Below are positions 27,509 through 36,218 of a stretch of DNA of 64,000 nucleotides, piece after piece. The notes under the pieces are model-generated. The model had not been told where the DNA came from. It saw only the letters and a program-made list of their open reading frames with translations, and did not search any database. Origin of the DNA: Pelodictyon phaeoclathratiforme BU-1 (GTDB lineage: Bacteria > Bacteroidota > Chlorobiia > Chlorobiales > Chlorobiaceae); the NCBI RefSeq assembly GCF_000020645.1, contig NC_011060.1:2556501-2620500 (forward strand), written 5' to 3'. Each line of letters opens with the position of its first letter. Positions within the stretch are counted from its first letter, which is position 1. The position numbers and the translations under genes were made by a program.

Positions 27509-28750
27509 ATGCTGGAAAAAAAGGTTGAACTGATTGCGCCTGCCGGCGACATGACCGGATTGCTTACTGCACTGAAGGCGGGAGCGGATGCGGTTTACTT
27601 CGGAGCCGAGGGCTATAACATGCGTGCAGGGAGCAGCAATTTCACTCCTGCTGATTTTCCTGCCATCAAGGCTCTCTGCAAGGAATACAATGCGAAAAAA
27701 TACCTCGCACTGAATACCATTGTCTATGACAATGAACTGAAAAAGATGACGCAGACCATCGCCGTAGCAAAAAGGGTGGGAATTGACGCCATCATTTGCT
27801 CGGACATGGCGGTAATTGAGGCCTGCAGGAAAGCTGGAATACCCTTTCATATCTCGACACAGGCATCGGTCAGCAGTTACAGCGCTGTAAAATTCTATGC
27901 CGCTCTCGGGGCAAAAATGATTGTACTCGCAAGAGAGCTTACCATTGAACAGGTACGCCATATTACGAATAGCATAAAGGCAGACGGGCTGGATGTGCAG
28001 ATTGAATGCTTTGTTCACGGCGCCATGTGCGTTGCCGTATCGGGGCGTTGTTTCATGTCACAGGATCTGTTCGGCCGCTCGGCAAACCGTGGTCAGTGTG
28101 TGCAGCCGTGCCGTCGGGAGTATCTCATTACCGATCCGGAAGAGAAGGAGGAACTTGTGCTTGGAACAGATTATGTGATGAGTCCAAAGGATCTCTGTAC
28201 GGTGGAATTTATTGATGTGCTGATGGATGCGGGAATAACCGCCTTCAAAATCGAAGGGAGAAGCCGCAGCCCGGAATATGTGCATACGGCCACAACAGCA
28301 TACCGCAGCTCGATCGACTTCTGCACCACCCGCCGCAACGACCCGGAATTCAGAAATGAGTACAGCAAACTGACAACACAGCTCAAGGAGGAGCTTGCAA
28401 CCGTTTACAACCGTGGATTTTCGAAAGGCTTTTATTTTGGCAAGCCTCTTGAAGAGTGGGTGAGGGAGTACGGTTCACTGGCCAAAGAGAAAAAGAGCTA
28501 TATCGGTGAGGTACAGAAATATTATCCAAAAGTGGAGGTTGCCGAGATCCATATCCTGGCTCGCGGCCTTAAAAGCGGCGACAAACTCTCCATCCAGGGG
28601 GCAAAAACCGGTGTCGTCACCGCCTTTGCCGACTCCTTTTTAACCAATGACCGACCCGATCTCGATGCCATCAAAGGCGACAATGTTACCTTGCGGTGTG
28701 CCAAGGTAAGGAAACATGACAAGGTTTATCTTCTTGAAAAAAGAGCGTAA
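27509..28750 (+). CDS. U32 family peptidase-like protein (TrhP/YegQ type)
   Basis: 413 residues. The U32 signature IECFVHGAMCVAVSGRCFMSQDLFGRSANRGQCVQPCRREY carries the four conserved Cys (about residues 165-205). The N-terminal TIM-barrel part reads ELIAPAGDMTGLLTALKAGADAVYFGAE. Relatives of this length are needed for prephenate-dependent 5-hydroxylation of uridine 34 in tRNA and bind an Fe-S cluster rather than acting as proteases. No partner gene adjoins; the hydrogenase operon starts 71 bases downstream. Confidence 0.9.
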   Translation: MLEKKVELIAPAGDMTGLLTALKAGADAVYFGAEGYNMRAGSSNFTPADFPAIKALCKEYNAKKYLALNTIVYDNELKKMTQTIAVAKRVGIDAIICSDMAVIEACRKAGIPFHISTQASVSSYSAVKFYAALGAKMIVLARELTIEQVRHITNSIKADGLDVQIECFVHGAMCVAVSGRCFMSQDLFGRSANRGQCVQPCRREYLITDPEEKEELVLGTDYVMSPKDLCTVEFIDVLMDAGITAFKIEGRSRSPEYVHTATTAYRSSIDFCTTRRNDPEFRNEYSKLTTQLKEELATVYNRGFSKGFYFGKPLEEWVREYGSLAKEKKSYIGEVQKYYPKVEVAEIHILARGLKSGDKLSIQGAKTGVVTAFADSFLTNDRPDLDAIKGDNVTLRCAKVRKHDKVYLLEKRA

Positions 28751-28821
28751 ACCGAACGATTTTACGTACCTTTACCAGTGCAATGCTCTTTTGCAGGATG
28801 AGAGAAACCGGAGCTTGAGCG

Positions 28822-29901
28822 ATGATCTACAAAGTCATTTCCAAAGAGGAGTTCACAAAGTTTATAGGGGCCCTGGTCGAAAACAACCGCTCTTTCGGGC
28901 CCAGGGAGGTTGATAGAGATCACCGTGGCAATCCTGTTTACCAGTTCCAGCCGGTACAGTCGGCCCGTGATATCGCCTTCGACTATACCGCCACGGCATC
29001 GTCGGCGAAGCATTTTTTTCTTCCTTTCCGCGAAGAGTTGTCGCGTTTTCTTTTTCGCGGGGATGACTGGGAACAGCAGATTGCCTACGAAGCAACACCG
29101 ATAGTGCTCATCGGTCTGAGAGCATGTGACATCAGCGCCCTGAACATTCTTGACGACGTCCTGCTCAACGGCCATTTTCCATCACCCTACTATCTGGCCA
29201 AACGCAAAAACACCTTTGTTATCGGCATGGATCATCTGCCCCTGCCGGACTGTTTCTGCAAATCGATGAACCATCATACGGTCACGACCGGCTTCAACCT
29301 CTTCTGTTCGGATATTGGCGACCACTACTACCTCTCGATCAATTCGTCAAAAGCATTTAATTTTCTCAAGGAGTTCGAGACCCGCGACCCAAATTATGAC
29401 GATAATTGCGCCCTTGTTGAGCGGCGCAAACAGATACAGAATGGTTTTGAAACTGAAATTGATGTCACGGGGCTTCCAACCATTCTCGACATTGAGTTCG
29501 ACTCCACCGTCTGGGAAAAATGGGGCAATAAATGCCTGAACTGCGGAAGCTGCGCCATGGTGTGCCCCTCCTGCTACTGCTACTCGGTCACGGAATCATT
29601 CGACACCAGCCTGAAAGTGGCTTCACGCGAAAAAAAGCTTTACTCCTGCAATCTTGTTGATTTCGCAGTTGTTGCCGGCGGACACAATTTTCGTCCGAAG
29701 AACGGCGACCGACTGAAATATCGCTATTATCACCAGCACCGGGGATTTGCCGAAAACGCCAATCAGCAGATCTGTGTGGGATGCAATCGGTGCGGCAGGG
29801 CATGCCTTGCCGGGATCAACCCGAAAGAAGTGATCAACGACCTCAGAATGGAGAAAGAATCATGCATGATCTGCGTTTCGTCATCCCCTGCCAGGACATA
29901 A
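28822..29901 (+). CDS. hyhB: [NiFe] hydrogenase/sulfhydrogenase beta subunit (Fe-S)
   Basis: 359 residues. The C-terminal half has two ferredoxin-type motifs: CLNCGSCAMVCPSCYCYSV near residue 240 and CVGCNRCGRACLAGINP near 315, for two [4Fe-4S] clusters. The N-terminal half has the VLIGLRACDISALNILDDVLL element of HyhB/AsrA-type subunits. It passes electrons between the gamma flavoprotein and the hydrogenase small subunit in a cytosolic group 3b complex. It overlaps the gamma gene by 40 bases. Confidence 0.9.
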   Translation: MIYKVISKEEFTKFIGALVENNRSFGPREVDRDHRGNPVYQFQPVQSARDIAFDYTATASSAKHFFLPFREELSRFLFRGDDWEQQIAYEATPIVLIGLRACDISALNILDDVLLNGHFPSPYYLAKRKNTFVIGMDHLPLPDCFCKSMNHHTVTTGFNLFCSDIGDHYYLSINSSKAFNFLKEFETRDPNYDDNCALVERRKQIQNGFETEIDVTGLPTILDIEFDSTVWEKWGNKCLNCGSCAMVCPSCYCYSVTESFDTSLKVASREKKLYSCNLVDFAVVAGGHNFRPKNGDRLKYRYYHQHRGFAENANQQICVGCNRCGRACLAGINPKEVINDLRMEKESCMICVSSSPART

Positions 29902-30779
29902 ACCGGGAGGACTTCGCCTCATCGGCACCTGATTTCAACCGGCGGTCGGAGGTATTGAAAACCGACTTTGGCTACAAGTGCTCCGTTACCAATATCGTTC
30001 GTCTCACCGAACAGGAGAAGCTTTTTCAGCTCCGCATTATCGATCCTGTCGAGCGCTCCCTCTTCAGGTTCAGGCCCGGCCAGTTTCTCATGCTCGAAGT
30101 GCCCGGCTATGGTGATGTGCCGATCTCGATTTCAAGCTCCAACAGCAATCATGAGTTTCTGGAACTCTGCATCCGCAAGGCGGGCCATGTGACCTCTGCC
30201 CTTTTCACGCTCACAGAGGGTGCCCATGTTGCCATAAGGGGCCCTTTTGGATCGGCATTTCCGATGGATGAGATGAGCGGCCATAACGTTCTGCTGGTTG
30301 CCGGAGGGCTCGGCATTGCGCCGCTCCGTGCACCGCTCTACTGGATCAATGAACACCGCGACCGATTTCTTGACGTTAACCTGCTCTATGGTGCAAAAGA
30401 GCCCTCGCAGCTTCTCTTCACGTGGCAGTTCGACGAGTGGAAGATGATCAACCATATCAACCTGCACACCATTGTTGAACATGGCGACAGCGGATGGAAG
30501 GGAAAAAAGGGCATGATCACTGATCTCTTCAACGATATTTCAATTGATCCCGCCAAAACGTGGGCCATCGTCTGCGGCCCGCCGGTCATGTTCAAGTTTG
30601 TCTGCGGTTATCTTGACCGGCTTGGCATACCCATGAACCGCATGTTCGTTTCGCTGGAAAGGCGGATGCACTGCGGCATGGGAAAATGCTGCCGATGCAT
30701 GGTTGGCTCCACCTTTACCTGTATTGACGGCCCGGTTTTCGATTACTGGACGGTCATGAATCTCAAGGAGGCCATTTAG
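29862..30779 (+). CDS. hyhG: Hydrogenase gamma subunit, FAD/NAD(P)-binding
   Basis: 305 residues from ATG 29862 with GGAG nearby. Ferredoxin-reductase layout: RFRPGQFLMLEVPGYGDVPISISS (FAD site), VLLVAGGLGIAPLRAPLYW (NAD(P) site), WAIVCGPPVMFKFVC, then a C-terminal [2Fe-2S] site MHCGMGKCCRCMVGSTFTC. This is the HyhG/AsrB/PyrK-like diaphorase that couples H2 or sulfur metabolism to NAD(P)H. Second gene of the four-gene operon. Confidence 0.92.
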   Translation: MHDLRFVIPCQDINREDFASSAPDFNRRSEVLKTDFGYKCSVTNIVRLTEQEKLFQLRIIDPVERSLFRFRPGQFLMLEVPGYGDVPISISSSNSNHEFLELCIRKAGHVTSALFTLTEGAHVAIRGPFGSAFPMDEMSGHNVLLVAGGLGIAPLRAPLYWINEHRDRFLDVNLLYGAKEPSQLLFTWQFDEWKMINHINLHTIVEHGDSGWKGKKGMITDLFNDISIDPAKTWAIVCGPPVMFKFVCGYLDRLGIPMNRMFVSLERRMHCGMGKCCRCMVGSTFTCIDGPVFDYWTVMNLKEAI

Positions 30780-30780
30780 A

Positions 30781-31557
30781 ATGGGAGAACTAATCGCTCA
30801 CCAGGGAGTCTCCTTTGAAAGGCTGAAAATAGCCTCCTTCGACTTCACCTGCTGTGAAGGATGCCAGTTGCAACTGGCCAACCGGGAATCAACACTTGCG
30901 GATTTTCTCAATCTTCTTGATATCAGAAATTTCCGGGAGCTCTCGTCGGAACAGCACGACGATTACGACATCGCCCTCATTGAGGGAAGCATCAGCCGCC
31001 AGGATGAGGTCGAGCGACTGCTGAAAATACGGCAGCAGGCAAAAATCCTTGTGGCATTCGGCACCTGCGCCTGCTTCGGCGGGATCAACAGCCTGAAAAA
31101 CCGCTTTCCCGCCAGGGAGATGATTGATGCGGTTTATCCCGGAATGCCGATTGAAACCCTTCCGGTACGCAAGATCAGCGATGTGGTCAAGGTTGACCTC
31201 TCCATACCCGGATGTCCGGTTGACAAGAGGGAGGTGGAGCGGATTGTGGTAAGCCTTGTTCGTGGCTCGCAGATTACGCTCCCGAAATACCCGGTTTGTG
31301 TGGAATGCAAGGCACAACTCAACACCTGCCTCTTCGAACTTGGCGAAATCTGCCTCGGACCCATCACCCGCGCCGGATGCAATGCCGTTTGTACAACCGG
31401 AAAAACGCCCTGCCTCGGATGCCGGGGCCCGTCAGAGGAGATCAACATGCCAGCCTTTCTTGATCTTGTCAGGCAAAGAGGGCTGAGCTTCGACGACCTG
31501 CAGGAAAAACTGGCTTTTTATAACGCATTTGAAGCATTCCAAAGCCATGAAGCGTGA
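30781..31557 (+). CDS. hyhS: [NiFe] hydrogenase small (delta) subunit
   Basis: 258 residues. Proximal cluster ligands are in DFTCCEGCQLQLANRE, GTCACFGGINSL and SIPGCPVDKREVERIV. Further Cys groups at CVECKAQLNTCLFELGEICLGPITRAGCNAVC and CLGCRGP can hold two more [4Fe-4S] clusters, as in group 3 enzymes. No Tat signal is present, so the enzyme is cytosolic. Begins one base after the gamma gene's stop and overlaps the large subunit by 11 bases. Confidence 0.94.
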   Translation: MGELIAHQGVSFERLKIASFDFTCCEGCQLQLANRESTLADFLNLLDIRNFRELSSEQHDDYDIALIEGSISRQDEVERLLKIRQQAKILVAFGTCACFGGINSLKNRFPAREMIDAVYPGMPIETLPVRKISDVVKVDLSIPGCPVDKREVERIVVSLVRGSQITLPKYPVCVECKAQLNTCLFELGEICLGPITRAGCNAVCTTGKTPCLGCRGPSEEINMPAFLDLVRQRGLSFDDLQEKLAFYNAFEAFQSHEA

Positions 31558-32821
31558 CTACGCGATTGCTATCCATCACCTCTCACGGGTTGAAGGGCAC
31601 GCAGACATCAGGATAACCGTCAGGAAGGGCCAACTGGTCGAAGCCCAATGGGCCATTGTTGAAACCCCAAGGTTTTTTGAGGTAATGATCAAAGGGATGA
31701 GCGCCGAACGAGTGCCCTTTCTGACCTCAAGGATCTGCGGCATCTGCTCGATCAGCCACGCCCTTGCAAGTATCAGGGCGCTTGAACGAGCCATGGCGAT
31801 AGCACCGCCGGTTGCTGCCGAAAAAACAAGGCTGCTGGCCATGCACGGTGAAACCCTGCAAAGCCATGCCCTGCACCTCTTTTTTCTCATCGCACCGGAT
31901 TTTGCCAACAGCGCCAGCGTTCTGCCGCTGATGGAGTCACACCCCGATCTGGTAAGGGCAGGGCTGCAGCTCAAGGAGCTTGGCAACGAAATCAGCGCCA
32001 TAACTGCGGGACGATGCACCCACCCGGTCAGCCTTGTGGTGGGAGGGCTCAGCAAGGCCCCCGACAAGGAGAAGCTTCTCAACCTTCGTACCATGATTCA
32101 GGAGAGAAAGCCTGCGCTCGCCACGGCATCTGCTTTTTTCCGCTCCCTCGTCATGCCTGATTTCACGCGCGAAACCGAATTTATCTCATTGCGCAATGGC
32201 TCAAGCTACCCCTCAATCGGCGGCAGCCTGGTATCGAGCGACGGTGTCAAGCGGGAAGAGAATGACTATCTCTTGATGACCAATGAGTACACAATGGATT
32301 TTTCCACCTCAAAATTCACCCGGCTGAGCCGTGAATCCTCGGTTGCCGGAGCGCTGGCACGCTTCAACAACAACCATGATCTGCTGCATCCTGGCGCAAA
32401 GGAGGCTGCGGAAAGCCTGGGGCTCAAGCCGATCTGCCACAACCCCTTCATGACGAACATCGCCCAGCTTGTAGAGTGTGTTCATATTCTTGAGGATGCT
32501 GAACAGCTCATCAACTCGCTGCTCGACATGGAGCTTCGGGAGATAAAAACACCATATGTACCCCAGGCCGGAGCCGCCACGGGAGCGGTTGAAGCGCCAC
32601 GCGGAATTCTCTATCACCATATGGAAACCGATGCTGCGGGAAAAGTGGTCAAGGCAAACTGCATCATCCCCACTACCCAGAATAATGGCAACATCCACCA
32701 TGATCTGCGTGCACTCACCGAGCAGGGGCTCAGGGAGGGGAAAAGCGACAGGGAGATTGAAAAGCTCGCCACCATGCTGGTGCGCTCCTACGACCCCTGC
32801 ATTTCATGCTCGGTGCATTAG
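31547..32821 (+). CDS. hyhL: [NiFe] hydrogenase large (alpha) subunit
   Basis: 425 residues. Both nickel-binding pairs are intact: RICGICSISHALAS near residue 65 and DPCISCSVH at the very C-terminus. The latter ends right after His, with no long C-terminal peptide beyond it, so if a maturation protease acts here it removes little or nothing; in some group 3 enzymes the peptide is absent. Motif GAATGAVEAPRGILYHH is the usual large-subunit element. With HyhB, G and S it forms a group 3b bifunctional hydrogenase/sulfur reductase. Remnants of two homologues lie at 40170 and 45719. Confidence 0.95.
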   Translation: MKRDYAIAIHHLSRVEGHADIRITVRKGQLVEAQWAIVETPRFFEVMIKGMSAERVPFLTSRICGICSISHALASIRALERAMAIAPPVAAEKTRLLAMHGETLQSHALHLFFLIAPDFANSASVLPLMESHPDLVRAGLQLKELGNEISAITAGRCTHPVSLVVGGLSKAPDKEKLLNLRTMIQERKPALATASAFFRSLVMPDFTRETEFISLRNGSSYPSIGGSLVSSDGVKREENDYLLMTNEYTMDFSTSKFTRLSRESSVAGALARFNNNHDLLHPGAKEAAESLGLKPICHNPFMTNIAQLVECVHILEDAEQLINSLLDMELREIKTPYVPQAGAATGAVEAPRGILYHHMETDAAGKVVKANCIIPTTQNNGNIHHDLRALTEQGLREGKSDREIEKLATMLVRSYDPCISCSVH

Positions 32822-33161
32822 GGGGGCTTGCCGTTACCTGTTGCACCCTGCCGGTCAGTTCGGCAAGCCCGTTTCTCTGAAGCGGATCTCCGACATCAAT
32901 AAATCACGTTGTCGATACTGTTCGGTATAAACGTACAGGCACATCGAGAATCCCGCAGGCGCTGATGAGTTTTTTTCTATTTTATTCAACCAGATCAGCC
33001 TGATACACACGTTGAGCAAGTCTGCCCTGTATGTCGATAAGGAGAAGCAGTGTCTTTTTCGGAGAGATCATGGTACAAGTTTCAAATGAAAGCGATGTCC
33101 GGTTAAAGCCATCAACGTTATTGAAAGGTAATTATTAAACCCAATTTTTTCCGCTCGAACA
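32822..33161 (+). other. Region downstream of hyhL with long-loop inverted repeat
   Basis: 340 bases. A perfect 10-bp inverted repeat (GGGCTTGCCG at 32824-32833, CGGCAAGCCC at 32861-32870, 27-base loop) directly follows the hyhL stop and may end the operon, although the T run is poor. The loop holds a 19-base string (GCACCCTGCCGGTCAGTTC) that recurs at 40669 with one change. The rest shows no gene. Confidence 0.45.
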
Positions 33162-33668
33162 ATGACCCCCGATAAACCAATACAGAACCGGATGCCACCT
33201 GGAAAGCGAGGCGAACACCTTGTGGTGATGCAGTTCCTGCTGATGGCCGCATTTATCCTGACCCCGGTACTGCCTGATCAGAGCGCAACCGAGCTCTTCG
33301 CCAATACCGTTCTGCTCCGGTGGGCCTTGCTGATCATCTGCTGGAGCGCGGCAATCCTGCTGGGCGGCCTCGGCTCACACCACATCAAGGAGTTTCTTTC
33401 CCCCCTTCCCTATCCGGTCGATCACAACCGGCTGGTGACAACAGGCGTTTACGGCATGGTGCGCCATCCGCTTTACAGCAGCCAGCTCTTCGCTGCATTA
33501 GGATGGTCTGTTTTCAGCATAAGCCTTTCACACCTGCTGCTGCTCGTCGTCGCCATTCTCTTTTTCAGCTACAAAGCATCTAAAGAAGAGCGGTGGCTGA
33601 CCCAGATGCATCCGGAATACGCCGACTACGCAAAAAAAGTAAAGACGTTTATCCCGTGGATCTACTGA
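33162..33668 (+). CDS. Isoprenylcysteine carboxyl methyltransferase family membrane protein
   Basis: 168 residues with four to five spans. The C-terminal half has the ICMT/PEMT signature: RLVTTGVYGMVRHPLYSSQLF, with the conserved RHP-Y, and the final KASKEERWLTQMHPEYADYAKKVK with the EE and YxxY elements. A SAM-dependent methyltransferase acting on a lipid-like substrate in the membrane is likely. Last ordinary gene before the accessory island. Confidence 0.85.
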   Translation: MTPDKPIQNRMPPGKRGEHLVVMQFLLMAAFILTPVLPDQSATELFANTVLLRWALLIICWSAAILLGGLGSHHIKEFLSPLPYPVDHNRLVTTGVYGMVRHPLYSSQLFAALGWSVFSISLSHLLLLVVAILFFSYKASKEERWLTQMHPEYADYAKKVKTFIPWIY

Positions 33669-33908
33669 AGGTCACCTCCATGTAGTGACGGTAACGCTCA
33701 ATCCTTCACGCAACGAACGGAAAACAGGAAAAGCAAGAGGATAGGGAGCGTTGGGAACACTATCAATTGACCGGCGCTGCCACCTGCCTGATCTACCGGA
33801 AGAGTGAGGTTTCAGTCGTTCCGGAAAAAATATTCTGGAAATAACGCCGCCATTCCGCTACATTGTAGCTACACCAAAGAAGAACGAAAGTTAAAACGAG
33901 GAAAAGAG
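33669..33908 (+). other. Intergenic region with a possible antitoxin relic
   Basis: 240 bases. From about 33726 to 33843 a rightward frame encodes KQEKQEDRERWEHYQLTG and then diverges, ending FWK-stop. The RWEHYQLTG element is like the C-terminus of some ribbon-helix-helix antitoxins. There is no start codon or upstream domain, so this is at best a fragment. It also should contain the promoter of the RelB/DinJ gene. Confidence 0.3.
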
Positions 33909-34172
33909 ATGATTGCAAACACTGTTGTGAGGGCGCGAATCGACGAAAAAACCAAAGCTGAAGCCACCGCAGTACTGGCTGCCATAGGGCTCACCCTGTC
34001 CGATGCCGTGCGCCTTATGCTGATGCGGGTTGCCGCTGAAAAAGCACTGCCATTTGATCCGCTCATTCCGAATGCCGAGACGATAGAAGCTATTATGGAG
34101 TCGCAACGAGGAGAGCTTATCGCCGTTGGTTCCAGAGAAGAATTATTCAGGGTGCTTAATGAGGAGGATTGA
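33909..34172 (+). CDS. RelB/DinJ family antitoxin
   Basis: 87 residues from ATG 33909, with GAGG-like SD seven bases before. VVRARIDEKTKAEATAVLAAIGLTLSDAVRLMLMRVAAEKALPFDPLIPNAET is the RelB/DinJ DNA-binding and toxin-binding pattern. It should neutralise the YafQ-like toxin encoded next, which starts 14 bases before this gene ends, and repress the shared promoter. Confidence 0.9.
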   Translation: MIANTVVRARIDEKTKAEATAVLAAIGLTLSDAVRLMLMRVAAEKALPFDPLIPNAETIEAIMESQRGELIAVGSREELFRVLNEED

Positions 34173-34440
34173 GCTATCCCGGAAATTCAGGCATGACTAT
34201 CGAAGAGAAAAATCAGGAATGTATGGGAAATCCCTTGATGCTCTATTAAATGGAATCCTTGATCTCCTCGAGTCCGATGAGGTCTTGCCGCCCAATGCCG
34301 TCGATCATGCGCTTATGGGAAAATTCACAGGGTACCGCGATTGCCATATCAAGCCTGATCTTATTTTGATCTACCGCAAAACAGGCGACGACGTTCTTGA
34401 GCTGGTTCGTCTTGGATCACACAGTGAACTCGGATTATAA
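34159..34440 (+). CDS. YafQ-type mRNA interferase toxin
   Basis: 93 residues from ATG 34159. YafQ family marks: SRKFRHDYRREKSG, the linker VLPPNAVDHALMGKFTGYRDCHIKPDLILIYRK and the last RLGSHSELGL. The three key His (DHAL, DCHI, GSHSE) are all present, so the RNase should be active. This is the only complete toxin in the accessory island with its antitoxin in place. It overlaps the antitoxin by 14 bases, as is usual for dinJ-yafQ. Confidence 0.9.
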   Translation: MRRIELSRKFRHDYRREKSGMYGKSLDALLNGILDLLESDEVLPPNAVDHALMGKFTGYRDCHIKPDLILIYRKTGDDVLELVRLGSHSELGL

Positions 34441-34655
34441 TGTCAACTCCCTGGCGTCCGAAACCGTCAACCCAACCCGGCCAAAATACCTATCCCGCTC
34501 ATCCTCAAGAAGCCTCGCGTAAACCTCCGTCTGCGTGATTGAGCTTGTGGCAAAGATAGTCACTCACCACCTTCAATGGCATCCCCGCAGAGAGGCACAG
34601 CGTGGCAAATGTGTGCCTGGTGCAATTGAAACTTATCGGCTTTGCGATTTCCTCC
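34437..34655 (-). pseudogene. Tyrosine recombinase (phage-type integrase) C-terminal remnant
   Basis: Minus-strand frames encode FNCTRHTFATLCLSAGMPLKVV, with the R-H box (RxxH type, here TRH), then after a frameshift near 34545 SITQTEVYARLLEDERDRYFGRV with the nucleophilic Tyr. These are the last 70 residues of a tyrosine recombinase of the Bacteroidetes/Chlorobi transposon type. The N-terminus is absent. It marks a former mobile element next to the TA pair. Confidence 0.75.
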
Positions 34656-34844
34656 CGCTTGCACCATAGATGCCCAATCAGCTACCCAAAGAAGCCTCAA
34701 ATTCCGCGTATCTCGCATGTTCTCGTATTTTTTATCGCCTGGCGCTTCGCTCAGTTGCCCAATGAAGCGCGAACTTTTTTGTTCTCTTCATGCAAGAAAA
34801 AGATGCTGCGGAATTGGGTCAGTTGCAGTGCCTGGTTAGCTGCT

Positions 34845-35237
34845 TTATTCTTCATAATCCGGATATTGCTCAGGATTAACTCCCGTTGACTCAACTATAA
34901 ACGGATATTTTTTATTTTTTTCTTCAACTATTTTCTTTCGTGACTTCTTTATCTCAAATAACCAGTTGTCTCCGAAATCAAAAAGATAGTATAATTTATA
35001 TCCCGTCATTGGATATATTTCATTCAGTTTAGTTTTCCTGGAAACTGAATAAGCCTTATTTCCAGGCTTCTTACCAACGTAAAATTCGTATAAATGATCG
35101 TCATCAAAATCTACGATCTTTTGAATATAGTTATGTAACTGCCGCAGCGAAAAGTCCTCTTTGACCTCTACGGTTTTAGACCAAGGGATGTCACTCTCAT
35201 CATACGGAAACGAAATATGTAATTTGTAAACTTCCAT
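34845..35237 (-). CDS. Plasmid pRiA4b ORF-3-like protein
   Basis: 130 residues. The pattern KLHISFPYDESDIPWSKTVEVKEDFSLRQLHNYIQKI...DDDHLYEFYVG... and YLFDFGDNWLFEIK followed by ...PEQYPDYEE is the PF07929 (IS1096 TnpR passenger/pRiA4b ORF-3) family, usually carried by plasmids and transposons; function unknown. Its base composition is clearly more AT-rich than the core genes, which suggests transfer. It looks intact, with SD-like GGAG on the minus strand just before the start. Confidence 0.8.
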   Translation of the reverse strand: MEVYKLHISFPYDESDIPWSKTVEVKEDFSLRQLHNYIQKIVDFDDDHLYEFYVGKKPGNKAYSVSRKTKLNEIYPMTGYKLYYLFDFGDNWLFEIKKSRKKIVEEKNKKYPFIVESTGVNPEQYPDYEE

Positions 35238-35249
35238 TTGCTCCTCTTT

Positions 35250-35390
35250 TTATAACCCGTTAACGTCTGGATTTGCAATGTGCCGACAGTTCCACGTCAG
35301 AAGATAATCAACTCCATTGACTGTGGCAATTGCAATGCGGAGCGGATGACGTTGGACATTACGAGCCAAACCTTTTCGCCACCTGCATCA
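35250..35390 (-). pseudogene. PIN-domain toxin C-terminal remnant
   Basis: The minus-strand frame ending at 35250 encodes RHPLRIAIATVNGVDYLLTWN followed by CRHIANPDVNGL and a stop. LTWNCRHIAN is the typical last motif of a VapC-like PIN ribonuclease. Upstream residues are missing, so only about the last third or less of the toxin remains. No matching antitoxin is seen next to it. Confidence 0.7.
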
Positions 35391-35524
35391 CTCTCAGAGG
35401 TACTCTCTTTTCTGCCGCTTGCACCCGGAGAAACAAAAAACCCGTGAGGCACGGTTCCTTGTGAATAGTTTATGTTTTGAAATTCATATACTCCGGTAAA
35501 TTGCCGTACAAAAAAAGAGTCATC

Positions 35525-35950
35525 ATGAAAACGGACGTAAACGAACAGAGCAAAACTGTCAAGTCTGCTGCCCGAAAAGATGCAAAGCAAAGCAGTGAGA
35601 GCAAAGCCCGTCTTGAAGCGAGAATCTCCAGGGCAACCCATACCCGGATAAAACTTGCCGCAGATATTCAGGGGAGAACAGTAACCGATTTTGTCGTTCA
35701 TGCAGCACTCGATGCTGCCACAAAGGCAATCGAAAAAAATTTTATCGTTCAGTTATCAGTGGAAGGACAAGAGGCTTTCGCCGAAGCCCTGCTGAATCCA
35801 CCAGAACCTAATGACGCTCTTCGACGAGCCTTCGAAAGGCATTCAGCACTTACAGGCAGGAACGACTCGCCATCGATAAAAGCTATCAGGGAGAGGGACT
35901 TGGCAACACGCTCATTGCAGACGCACTGGTACGCTCATCAAGTTCTTTGA
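35525..35950 (+). CDS. TacA-type (DUF1778) antitoxin, C-terminus altered by fusion
   Basis: 141 residues from ATG 35525. The DUF1778 RHH domain is complete: KARLEARISRATHTRIKLAADIQGRTVTDFVVHAALDAATKAI (about residues 28-70), followed by FAEALLNPPEPNDALRRAFERH. After about residue 105 the native end is replaced by sequence read out of frame from the toxin gene. DUF1778 proteins neutralise GNAT toxins that acetylate aminoacyl-tRNA. The toxin here is only a half gene (35863-36084). Confidence 0.8.
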   Translation: MKTDVNEQSKTVKSAARKDAKQSSESKARLEARISRATHTRIKLAADIQGRTVTDFVVHAALDAATKAIEKNFIVQLSVEGQEAFAEALLNPPEPNDALRRAFERHSALTGRNDSPSIKAIRERDLATRSLQTHWYAHQVL

Positions 35951-36084
35951 TGGCTGTTTATGCCTTGCTGATCGATGCAAAAGACGAGAGCGCAGCGACG
36001 TTTTACCTGCACCATGGATTCATTCCCTGCATCGGTGCACCTCATACATTGTTTCTGCCATCAGGCACACTCAGGAAACTCTGA
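35863..36084 (+). pseudogene. GNAT (TacT-type) toxin remnant, N-terminal half deleted
   Basis: A frame +1 to the antitoxin, open for 73 codons, encodes RLAIDKSYQGEGLGNTLIADALVRSSS, then AVYALLIDAKDESAATFYLHHGFIPC and LFLPSGTLRKL-stop. This is the acetyl-CoA loop (QGxGLG) to C-terminus of a GNAT toxin. About 80 N-terminal residues were lost by a deletion that fused the two genes, so the toxin is dead. Confidence 0.82.
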
Positions 36085-36182
36085 CTGCTCATCAGCAGCA
36101 ACCATCAACTTACGCGCCGAACCTTTTCCCCACGCCAGCCTCGGTCTCAGAGGCACTGTTTTTCTTGCTGGCAGAAGTTTTA

Positions 36183-36218
36183 TCGGCTGTTTTTATACTC
36201 GATGATAAAATCAGCCGA
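36183..36218. repeat. 36-bp palindromic repeat, copy 1
   Basis: Identical over 36 bases to 40581-40616. It folds as a hairpin: TCGGCTG at one end, CAGCCGA at the other, with an inner TTTTAT/ATAAAA pairing and an 8-base loop. A looser stretch of similarity extends about 60 bases to the left in both copies (tctcagaggc / tctcacaggt). Possibly a mobile palindrome or a shared operator. Confidence 0.7.

Noticed and set aside
27371..28018. Long leftward frame opposite the U32 gene
   Set aside because: It mirrors the codon pattern of the rightward U32 gene, has no domain and no SD. Shadow frame.
32266..32701. Leftward frames opposite hyhL
   Set aside because: hyhL is certain from its metal-binding motifs; these frames are antisense shadows.
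32824..32870. Firm terminator call for the hydrogenase operon
   Set aside because: The 10-bp stem is perfect, but the loop is 27 bases and no T run follows, so it is only noted as an inverted repeat.
34602..34889. 95-residue rightward frame after the integrase relic
   Set aside because: It runs over the relic and the pRiA4b-like gene's end; composition is that of a shadow frame.
35297..35701. 134-residue leftward frame across the TacA antitoxin start
   Set aside because: It overlaps two better-supported features (PIN relic, TacA) and shows no family signal.
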